DNA from: Kiritimatiellia bacterium
Lineage (GTDB): Bacteria; Verrucomicrobiota; Kiritimatiellia; RFP12; UBA1067
Assembly: GCA_017959645.1 (NCBI GenBank)
Contig: JAGDAE010000208.1
Coordinates: forward strand, 1-9,233
DNA length: 9,233 nucleotides
Direction: 5' to 3'
Shown piece by piece: positions 1-6,111 of this stretch. The notes below the pieces were generated by a model, which worked only from the letters and a program-made list of their open reading frames with translations, was not told the origin of the DNA and made no database searches. Positions within the stretch are counted from its first letter, which is position 1. Each line of letters opens with the position of its first letter. Made by a program: the position numbers and the translations under genes.

Positions 1-1
1 C

Positions 2-1060
2 AAGACGGCGGTACAGACGGGGCTGTCGCTGGCCCAGACCGGGGAATTCGCGTTTCTGGTGGCGCTCCTCTACCTCGCGCATTCCGGCGACCCGTCGAGC
101 CCGATGTACCAGATAGCGGCAGGGGTTTCGCTGCTGACAACGGCGACGAATCCGCTGATACTGAAGATATCCGATCCGGCCGGGGAGTGGATAGAGCGCA
201 GGTGCCCGGAGAAAATGGCCAAGCTTCTCGATGCGTACCGTCCGGCGCTTGCGCGGCTCAAGGCGGCGGTTTCCGGCGGGGGAGAGGGCGTCAGGAAGAT
301 CCGTGCGGCGATAACCGAACTCGGGGTCATGGCGACGCTCGAATTCGCGGTCGCCTTCTCGTTCTCGCTGCTGAACGGCAGGGACTGGTCGGAGTTTTCG
401 GAGTTTTTCGACGGCAACAAGCGGTTCATCTTCTGTCTGGCGATGAATGTGATATCGGTCGGGATGTTCGTCGCGGTCGTCGTGGTCGCGCGGCGGCTCG
501 GAGGCGTACTGGGCGCGATGCTGGCCGGCACGCCCGACACGAAGTGGAGACAGGCGGTTGACGGGATGGTGCGGCTGGCGACGCTGACGGCCGCGGTCGG
601 GCTGTTCTTCCTCGAGCTTGCGATGATAAACGTGAATCTCGCGCCGTCCGAACCGTGGGCGAGATGGGTTATCGCCGCGGTTTTCGCGGCGCTGGCGCTT
701 GTCGGATGGAGGTTCTTCGCCATGGCCGGCAGGCGCGCGGTGACGCGGCTCAACGAAGCGCTGGCCGCCGATTCGCGTCCGGCCGCGGACGACGGCGAAA
801 CAAGGGCGCTGGCGATACCGTCCGACGCGTTCGGCCGGCTGACCGTGCGCGAGGGATCGCCGGCCATCGGCGAGACGGTGGTGTCGCTGAACATACGCGC
901 GAAGACCGGCGCGTCGGTGGTCTCGCTCGAAAGAGACGGCGAGACGATGGGCAACCCCGGCCCGGAAACGAGAGTCCGCGCCGGCGACACGCTCGGAGTC
1001 ATGGGCGAACGCGAGCAGGTGGAGGCGGCAAGAAAGCTTCTCGGGGAGGACAATGGGTAG
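2..1060 (+). CDS. Kef-type (CPA2) cation:proton antiporter, C-terminal part
   Basis: 5'-truncated gene; the open frame runs from base 2, giving 352 visible residues, so the true start is upstream of the window. The first residues (LSLAQTGEFAFLVALL, about 8-23) match the late transmembrane segment of CPA2/Kef antiporters, which exchange K+ or Na+ for H+ across the inner membrane. After this core come four further hydrophobic stretches at about residues 106-124, 142-164, 189-211 and 219-241, then a soluble domain at about 277-348 with the TrkA-C/RCK_C pattern (VREGSPAIGETV, then NPGPETRVRAGDTL), a likely ligand-sensing regulatory module. No nucleotide-binding RCK_N domain is visible between membrane part and RCK_C. 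The last codons overlap the next gene by 8 bp. Family assignment is firm; the ion transported is not determinable. Confidence 0.9.
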   Translation, partial: KTAVQTGLSLAQTGEFAFLVALLYLAHSGDPSSPMYQIAAGVSLLTTATNPLILKISDPAGEWIERRCPEKMAKLLDAYRPALARLKAAVSGGGEGVRKIRAAITELGVMATLEFAVAFSFSLLNGRDWSEFSEFFDGNKRFIFCLAMNVISVGMFVAVVVVARRLGGVLGAMLAGTPDTKWRQAVDGMVRLATLTAAVGLFFLELAMINVNLAPSEPWARWVIAAVFAALALVGWRFFAMAGRRAVTRLNEALAADSRPAADDGETRALAIPSDAFGRLTVREGSPAIGETVVSLNIRAKTGASVVSLERDGETMGNPGPETRVRAGDTLGVMGEREQVEAARKLLGEDNG

Positions 1061-1790
1061 GATCGCGGCATATTTCGCGGCGGCCGTGCTGGTCGCGTCC
1101 GGAATCGCGGGGCAGGCGATACTGAAGGCGAAGCGTCCCGGGAGCGCGCCCGCGCTCGCGGAAGGGCTGTTCGCGGCGATGGGCGGCTTGCGTTCGATCG
1201 CCGCCGAGATCGTGTGGTTCCGCGCGGACCGGCTGCAGGAGAGCGGCAGATACGTCGAGCTCGCGCAGCTCGCCTCCACGCTGGCGATGCTCGAGCCGCA
1301 TACGCCGGAAGTATGGAGCTACGCGGCGTGGAATCTGGCCTACAACGTGTCGGTCATGATGCCGACGCACGAGGACCGCTGGCGCTGGGTGTCGGCGGCG
1401 ATATCGCTGCTGCGCGACAAGGGGCTGAAGTACAATCCGCGCGAGGCGGAGCTGTACCGCGAACTGGCGTGGATGTTCGAGGTGAAGATCGGCGCCGACA
1501 TCGATTCCGCGGCGCCGGTCTACCGAGAGAAGTGGAAAGAGACGATGGAGAGGGTCGTGCGGGAAGATGCGTGGGAAGAGGTCGGGATGGACCGGAAAAT
1601 AGTCGAGTACGTCTCGAAAGTCTACGGGATAGACGACTGGACCGACCCGCAGGCGTCGGCGATCTATTGGGCGACGCTCGGAACAGACTGCGCCGCCAAG
1701 GGGAACAACCGCGCCTTCCTGCTGGAAATAATCCGCCAGGCGAAAATAATATATGACAGGAACCACGGCAATTTGATACAATTACCCTGA
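1053..1790 (+). CDS. Membrane-anchored TPR-like helical protein, function unknown
   Basis: 245 residues. The ATG lies inside the end of the antiporter gene and is preceded by GGGGAGGA at 1043-1050, a good ribosome site that fixes the start. An N-terminal hydrophobic segment (about residues 5-25) with Arg3 before it suggests a signal anchor or signal peptide. The rest is helical and TPR-like: AEIVWFRADRLQESGRY (51-67), then LASTLAMLEPHTPEVWSYAAWNLAYN region (73-98), RWRWVSAAISLLRDKGLKYN (109-128) and a later WTDPQASAIYWA block (196-207). From memory these Trp/Tyr-rich blocks recur in uncharacterised TPR-type proteins of Planctomycetes and Lentisphaerae-like bacteria; no enzyme motif is seen. 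Overlap with the antiporter implies co-translation, but does not prove a shared role. Function is unknown. Confidence 0.85.
   Translation: MGRIAAYFAAAVLVASGIAGQAILKAKRPGSAPALAEGLFAAMGGLRSIAAEIVWFRADRLQESGRYVELAQLASTLAMLEPHTPEVWSYAAWNLAYNVSVMMPTHEDRWRWVSAAISLLRDKGLKYNPREAELYRELAWMFEVKIGADIDSAAPVYREKWKETMERVVREDAWEEVGMDRKIVEYVSKVYGIDDWTDPQASAIYWATLGTDCAAKGNNRAFLLEIIRQAKIIYDRNHGNLIQLP
1753..1782 (+). promoter_or_regulatory. Candidate sigma70-type promoter for pyrF and downstream genes
   Basis: In an AT-rich patch at the end of the preceding gene, ATGACA (1753-1758, five of six matches to TTGACA) is followed after 18 bp by TACAAT (1777-1782, five of six matches to TATAAT), itself preceded by TG-A as in an extended -10. 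Transcription would begin near 1789 and leave a leader of about 20 nt containing the pyrF ribosome site. This is a match by eye only, assuming a sigma70 consensus like that of E. coli. Confidence 0.45.
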
Positions 1791-1807
1791 AAAGTGCAAG
1801 GAGAAAA

Positions 1808-2503
1808 ATGGCAGAACTGATAGTTGCTCTCGATGTGCAGACGCGCGAAGACGCTCTCGCCAAGGTGAAGGAGATAGGCGAAGCGGTCGGTTTCTACAAA
1901 ATCGGCCTCGAGTTGTTCACGGCAGAGGGTCCGGACGTCGTAAAGGCGGTTCGCGATCTCGGCAAGCGGATATTTCTCGATCTCAAGTTCCACGACATTC
2001 CGCGCACGGTGGAGCGCGCGGTGCGTTCGGCCGGCAAGCTCGGGGTCGAGCTGCTGATGGTGCATTCTTCCGGCGGCAGAGCCATGATCGCCGCGGCGCA
2101 CGAGGCGGCGGCGGAGTTTGGCGCGGCGGCGCCGAAGATTCTCGCGGTGACCGTGTTGACGTCGCTCGACCGCGCAGATCTCGAGGATGTCGGGGTTTGC
2201 GGGCGCGATCCGTCCGTGCAGGTCGAGGCGATGGCGAAATTCGCTGCCGGCTGCGGTGCGGACGGATTGGTCTGTTCGCCGAGGGAAGTCGGCGCGCTTT
2301 CGGCGATGCTCGCGAAAGGGACGCTTTTCGTCACGCCCGGGGTGCGCCCGGCGGGCAGCGCAACCGGCGACCAGAAGCGCGTGGCCACGCCGGCCGACGC
2401 GGTGCGCGACGGCGCGACGCATCTCGTGGTCGGCCGCCCGATTCTGGGAGCCGCAGATCCGCATCTCGCCGCGCTCGGCGTACTCAAGGAGATGCAGAAT
2501 TGA
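1808..2503 (+). CDS. pyrF: Orotidine-5'-phosphate decarboxylase
   Basis: 231 residues, the normal length for the bacterial enzyme that decarboxylates OMP to UMP, the last step of de novo pyrimidine synthesis in the cytoplasm. All core features are visible: substrate-binding Asp9 in IVALDV, Lys31 in YKIGLEL, the catalytic array Asp58-x-Lys60-x-x-Asp63 in DLKFHDIP, His86 near MVHSSGG, the phosphate-loop region TPGVRPAGSATGDQ (176-189) and VVGRPI (207-212) with Arg210. The start is set by AAGGAG at 1798-1803. It follows the preceding gene by 17 bp and its stop overlaps the next start. A minor variation is Arg66 where many homologues have Asn in the HDIPNTV motif. The neighbours are not other pyr genes, so its placement is not a pathway cluster. 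Confidence 0.97.
   Translation: MAELIVALDVQTREDALAKVKEIGEAVGFYKIGLELFTAEGPDVVKAVRDLGKRIFLDLKFHDIPRTVERAVRSAGKLGVELLMVHSSGGRAMIAAAHEAAAEFGAAAPKILAVTVLTSLDRADLEDVGVCGRDPSVQVEAMAKFAAGCGADGLVCSPREVGALSAMLAKGTLFVTPGVRPAGSATGDQKRVATPADAVRDGATHLVVGRPILGAADPHLAALGVLKEMQN
2486..2491 (+). promoter_or_regulatory. Ribosome binding site deciding a TTG start
   Basis: AAGGAG lies in the last codons of pyrF, 8 nt before TTG at 2500-2502. That TTG shares bases with the pyrF stop TGA (2501-2503) in a TTGA arrangement. The next possible start in this frame that would not overlap pyrF lacks such a site, so the TTG is preferred. Confidence 0.75.
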
Positions 2504-3864
2504 TACTCGCGTTTGCCATATTGCTGGCGGCGTCGGATCTCGCGAACAGCGAAAGCGAGGCGTGGAACGAGGGGCTCGGATATTTCGAGGCGGGAGACGC
2601 CACCAACGCGCTCAGAGTCTTGCGTCCGTTGATGCTGACGCGTTCGCACGGCGCCCGCGCGGCGGAGGCGGTGGCGAAGATCGAATACGACGCCGGAAAT
2701 CTCGAGGAGGCCGCCGCGGCGGCGCAGATCGCGCTCAGGGCGAATCCCGGCGACGAACGGGCCAACCGCAATTTCACCCGTGCGACCGACGGGCTGCCGG
2801 AAAAACGCCGTGCTGAAAGGATCGACGCGATTCTCAAGGCGTCGCAGGGGAAGGATCCTCCGGCGATACTGCTCGCAAACACGGAGGAATGCCGCCGGCT
2901 GCTCGCCGAATCCGCGACGTACCGCACCAATTCCGCCGAAAAGGCGGTGGCGCTCGCTGATTCGCTTTCGGCGCGCGCCGGCAAGATAGCCGACGGGTGG
3001 ATACCGGTTCGCGAAACGATTGCGCAGTCGGTGACCAACGAAGAGCAGGCCGCCACGATAGTCGCGCAGATCGACGCCGCCGAGAGTTGCGCGCGCCGCG
3101 CCATAAAGGCGCTGGCCGATCTGGATGACGGCGCGTACGCCGAACTGTCCGCCGAGGAAAGCGACCTTACGCGGTTCGTGAAACTGACGGTTCTTCCGCC
3201 GCAGGCGATCGCCGAAGACCAGATCGCCCAGTCCAACGCCTGGCAGGACGTCGAGGAGATAAACGGCAGACACTGGCAGAACGACGCGCTCGACTATACG
3301 CGCGCGTTCAGGGCGAAGTTCCCGATGTGGGCGCAGGCGTACGAGCAGCAGGCGCAGAGCGATACCAACAAGCCGCCGTTCAGCGCCGAAGACCAGGCGA
3401 AGATATCGGCGCTTTCCACCGAACTCGAGAAACTGCAGATCGAATGCTGCGAAAAGAACCTGCCGCCGGAGCAAGAGCAGGCGCTCGAGATAATACGCCA
3501 GATACGCGAACTGATGCCGAAAGACGGCGGCGGCGCACAGGGTGGAGACGACAACCAGCCGGGGCAGGACGGTCAACAGAACCGGCAGGACGGCCAGCAG
3601 GACCAGCAAGGCCGGCAGAACCAAGAAGAGCGCCAGGACGAAGGCGATGGACAAAACGAGGACGGGGAGCAAAACGGAGAAGACGGACAGAACGAAAGCG
3701 AGAGCGGCGACGACGGACAGCAAGGCGGCGCAGATGCCGAAGAGGACGACCGCGAGGTGGAAACCATATTGAAAAAAGCGCAGGAGCGCAGCGACGAACA
3801 CGAGGCGGAGAAGAAGGCGCGCATGCGGAAGGCGCCTCTGCCGCCGAACGAAAGGGACTGGTAA
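2500..3864 (+). CDS. Secreted BatC-like TPR protein with acidic, Gln-rich tail
   Basis: 454 residues from a TTG start; the frame stays open further upstream, but that part lies inside pyrF and is discarded. Residues 1-16 (MILAFAILLAASDLAN) form a short hydrophobic export signal with no basic residue. Residues about 20-95 contain two TPR-like helical pairs (EAWNEGLGYFEAGDATNALR; YDAGNLEEAAAAAQIALRANPGD). The middle is helical, Ala/Glu-rich. Residues about 342-421 are a disordered Gln/Asp/Gly/Asn/Glu tail, and the protein ends ILKKAQERSDEHEAEKK...PPNERDW. A TPR domain followed by such a tail and a terminal Asp-Trp recalls BatC of the Bacteroides aerotolerance (Bat) operon, where it works with VWA proteins BatA/BatB in the envelope. 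No BatA/B or MoxR gene is in the window, so BatC is an analogy and the real role is open. Confidence 0.8.
   Translation: MILAFAILLAASDLANSESEAWNEGLGYFEAGDATNALRVLRPLMLTRSHGARAAEAVAKIEYDAGNLEEAAAAAQIALRANPGDERANRNFTRATDGLPEKRRAERIDAILKASQGKDPPAILLANTEECRRLLAESATYRTNSAEKAVALADSLSARAGKIADGWIPVRETIAQSVTNEEQAATIVAQIDAAESCARRAIKALADLDDGAYAELSAEESDLTRFVKLTVLPPQAIAEDQIAQSNAWQDVEEINGRHWQNDALDYTRAFRAKFPMWAQAYEQQAQSDTNKPPFSAEDQAKISALSTELEKLQIECCEKNLPPEQEQALEIIRQIRELMPKDGGGAQGGDDNQPGQDGQQNRQDGQQDQQGRQNQEERQDEGDGQNEDGEQNGEDGQNESESGDDGQQGGADAEEDDREVETILKKAQERSDEHEAEKKARMRKAPLPPNERDW
3523..3762 (+). repeat. Low-complexity coding repeat (Gln/Asp/Gly/Glu)
   Basis: Imperfect short-period reiteration of CAG/GAC/GGN/GAA-type codons encodes residues about 342-421 of the BatC-like protein. 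From 342 to 418 the only residues other than polar, charged or Gly ones are a few Ala and one Pro, so the tail is predicted to be disordered, hydrophilic and acidic. It changes from Gln-rich in its first half to Glu/Asp-rich in its second half. Such DNA is prone to length change by slippage or unequal recombination. Confidence 0.75.
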
Positions 3865-3865
3865 G

Positions 3866-4939
3866 ATGAAAATCGCAGTAGCTTGCGGAGGAACCGGCGG
3901 ACACGCTTTCCCCGGATTGGCGGTTGCGACGGAACTCGTCAAGCGCGGGCACGAAGTGACGGTCTGGGATTCCGGCCGCGATATCGAGTCGAGCATAATG
4001 AAATCGTGGCAGGGCGCGGCATTCTCGACCGGAGCGCGGCAGCTTTCGCCGAAAAACGCCTTTTCAATCGCGCGTTCGTTCTTGCGCTGCCGCCGGCAGA
4101 TGCGCAAAGACCGGCCCGACGTGTTGCTGGCGATGGGCAGTTATTCGTCGCTGCCGCCGGTTCTCGCGGCGCGCAGCTGCTCGGTTCCGATCGTGCTGCA
4201 CGAGGCGAACACGGTTCCGGGCAGGGCGGTGGAATTTCTCGCGCGTTTCGCGAAGAAGATCGCGATAAGCTTTCCCGAGACTTCGAAGTATCTGCCCGGC
4301 GGCAAGACCGTGCTGACCGGGCTGCCGGTAAGGAGCGGGATTGCCTCCGGCGCCCGATTCGGGTTCATCCCGTCGGAATCGTTCACGGTTTTCGTCACCG
4401 GCGGCTCGCAGGGCGCGCATATGGTCAACTATCTGGCGAGCGAAGCGCTGGCGATGATGAAAGGCGAGCTTTCCAGACGCGGCGATGCGGCGAAGAGACC
4501 GCTCTATGCGATACACCAGACCGGAGTCGCCGACGAGGGAACGGTGATGGCGACCTATGCGCTCGCGTCGCTGCCGTCGCGCGTGCACGCCTTCGAGCAG
4601 AACATGGCCGACGCCTTCGCTTCGGCCGACATTGTGATCGCCCGCGCCGGGGCTTCCACGTGCTTCGAACTGGCGACATGCGGGAAACCGGCGATTCTCG
4701 TGCCGCTACCGTCGGCGACGAGGAACCACCAGCATTTCAACGCGGCCGCGTTCGTGTCGAAAGGCGCGGCCGACGAAGGTGTGCAGGAGAAACTCACGCC
4801 AAAACAGCTTTGCAGATATCTTCTGGACAAATACGACCATCCGGAGAAACTGCTCGCTATGGCTGCCAAGGCGAGGGGGCTCGCGATCCCCGATGCGGCC
4901 GCACGTGTAGCGGATCTGGTGGAAAGGACGGCAAAATGA
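3866..4939 (+). CDS. murG: UDP-GlcNAc:lipid I N-acetylglucosaminyltransferase MurG
   Basis: 357 residues, usual MurG length. MurG (GT28) transfers GlcNAc from UDP-GlcNAc to lipid I, making lipid II on the cytoplasmic face of the inner membrane for peptidoglycan. Visible motifs: GGTGGH (8-13), LHEAN (111-115), GLPVR (about 152-156), GGSQGAH (179-185), HQTG, ARAGASTCFE (259-268) with Glu268 matching the uridine-sugar binding Glu, PLPSATRNHQHFNA ending at residue 293. The second glycine-rich motif is atypical: MGSYSSLPP (90-98) rather than GGYVSGP. One base separates it from the BatC-like stop; AAAGGGA at 3851-3857 is the ribosome site. No mraY, murD, murC, ftsW or other dcw genes are adjacent, so it is outside the usual division cluster. 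A MurG-like paralogue is possible but less likely given intact motifs. Confidence 0.93.
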   Translation: MKIAVACGGTGGHAFPGLAVATELVKRGHEVTVWDSGRDIESSIMKSWQGAAFSTGARQLSPKNAFSIARSFLRCRRQMRKDRPDVLLAMGSYSSLPPVLAARSCSVPIVLHEANTVPGRAVEFLARFAKKIAISFPETSKYLPGGKTVLTGLPVRSGIASGARFGFIPSESFTVFVTGGSQGAHMVNYLASEALAMMKGELSRRGDAAKRPLYAIHQTGVADEGTVMATYALASLPSRVHAFEQNMADAFASADIVIARAGASTCFELATCGKPAILVPLPSATRNHQHFNAAAFVSKGAADEGVQEKLTPKQLCRYLLDKYDHPEKLLAMAAKARGLAIPDAAARVADLVERTAK

Positions 4940-6111
4940 ACATCAGAATTGCGCTGGCGCTCGGTATCGCAACGTTTCTGGCCGGTTGCGCGACGGCGAA
5001 AAAGGACGCGCCATGGGCGGCGCAAAAGATTCCCGCGCGGTCGCTGCGCGCGCGCACCGCCGAGAATATGTCCCATCTTGAAACGGAGCCGTGGAGTCCC
5101 GGCCGCGCATACGACGAACCGTGCGCCGGATGGTCGGGCGACTATCCGGGGCGGACCATTCTCGCGCTGGTGATGGAGGAGAAGGCGCTCGGCAGGAAAG
5201 CGAAACATCTCGACGAGATAATGCGCCGGCTTCCGGAGCATCTCAACGATTTTGGCTACATGGGCGAACCCGTCGGCGACATTCTCAGCGAACAACAGAT
5301 GGCCGGGAACGGATGGATGCTCCGCGCACTTTGCGCCTATGCGAGATACGCGGAGGATCCCGTGATGGACGTGCGTCCGGTTGTAGAGCGCTGGGCGGAG
5401 AACCTGTTCCTGCCGGGAATCGGCCGCTATTGCGACTATCCGGTGAAGCCCGGCGCGCGCGACGGATTCAACCTCGATCTCGGCGGCACGGCGATGGGAA
5501 GCGCCAACGGATGGTCGCTTTCGAGCGATGTCGGGTGCGTTTTCATCGGCATGGACGGGCTCGTCGACGCGTGGAAGCTCACCGGCGACGAGAAACTCGT
5601 GCCCGCGATTGAAGAGATGGTCGCGAAATTCATCGAGATGGATCCGGTCGCGATAACCGCCCAGACCCACGCGACGCTGACGGGCATACGCGCGCTTCTC
5701 AGATACGACGCCAAGCGGTTCCTCGCGGACGCGATACGCCTTTTCGACGCTTATCGCGAACATGGCATGACCGACCGCTACGAGAACTGCAATCTTTTCT
5801 GCGGCTACGACTGCAAGTGGACCGAGCCGTGCGCGATTGTCGATTCGATGATAATAGCCCACGAATTGCACCGGCTTACAGGCGACGACACCTACGCCGA
5901 ACTCTACGACAATATACTCTACGCGCTCCTGATGCACCAGATGGGCAACGGAGGCTTCACCTCGTACATGACATTCCCGAAAGGATCGAACGAACCGCCG
6001 CGCCGCCTTTGGGATTACGAGGTTTCGTGGTGTTGCACGATGCGGGGAGGGACGGGGCTCGCCATCGCGCTCATGATCGCCGAAAACAGGTACGAGGAGG
6101 ACATGAAATGA
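4936..6111 (+). CDS. Compact GH127-like (DUF1680-type) lipoprotein
   Basis: 391 residues. ATG overlaps the murG stop as ATGA, with GGAAAGGA (4921-4928) 7 nt upstream. Arg4 plus a hydrophobic core and the lipobox LAGC (15-18) predict a lipoprotein anchored through Cys18. The mature part looks like an (alpha/alpha)6 barrel of the GH127 kind: EQQMAGNGWMLRALCAYA, paired helices with LTGDEKL and LTGDDTYAELYDNILYALL, then Glu297-Pro-Cys299 in WTEPC and Cys366-Cys367 in SWCCTMRGG. In GH127 beta-L-arabinofuranosidases a Glu-x-Cys and a Cys-Cys pair bind zinc, and one Cys is the nucleophile; all four positions are kept here. It ends about 25 residues after Cys-Cys, so the C-terminal beta domains of GH127 are missing. 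It looks like an uncharacterised subfamily with CCTMRG and NGGF signatures; activity and substrate are unproven. Confidence 0.8.
   Translation: MNIRIALALGIATFLAGCATAKKDAPWAAQKIPARSLRARTAENMSHLETEPWSPGRAYDEPCAGWSGDYPGRTILALVMEEKALGRKAKHLDEIMRRLPEHLNDFGYMGEPVGDILSEQQMAGNGWMLRALCAYARYAEDPVMDVRPVVERWAENLFLPGIGRYCDYPVKPGARDGFNLDLGGTAMGSANGWSLSSDVGCVFIGMDGLVDAWKLTGDEKLVPAIEEMVAKFIEMDPVAITAQTHATLTGIRALLRYDAKRFLADAIRLFDAYREHGMTDRYENCNLFCGYDCKWTEPCAIVDSMIIAHELHRLTGDDTYAELYDNILYALLMHQMGNGGFTSYMTFPKGSNEPPRRLWDYEVSWCCTMRGGTGLAIALMIAENRYEEDMK
6094..6101 (+). promoter_or_regulatory. Ribosome binding site for the second GH127 gene
   Basis: GAGGAGGA sits 6 nt before ATG 6108, inside the last codons of the lipoprotein gene. 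It selects this ATG, which overlaps the upstream stop as ATGA, over the open frame that continues upstream. It points to translational coupling of the two genes. Confidence 0.7.

Noticed and set aside
2197..2499. N-terminal extension of the BatC-like gene into pyrF
   Set aside because: The extension is Arg-rich out-of-frame translation of pyrF; the TTG at 2500 has a good ribosome site and begins an export signal.
3523..3762. Tandem repeat that might be a CRISPR or mobile repeat
   Set aside because: The units are irregular, codon-phased and encode a continuous Gln/Asp/Glu tail; there are no spacers or constant repeats.
1894..4107. Very long antisense open frame (737 codons) opposite pyrF, the BatC-like gene and the start of murG
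   Set aside because: It overlaps three well-supported + strand genes, its product is Arg/Leu/Val-rich low-complexity sequence with no recognisable domain, and long antisense frames are expected where GC-rich codon use avoids reverse stops.
3883..4935. N-terminal extension of the lipoprotein frame through murG
   Set aside because: This is an alternative frame of murG; the lipobox and ribosome site place the start at 4936.
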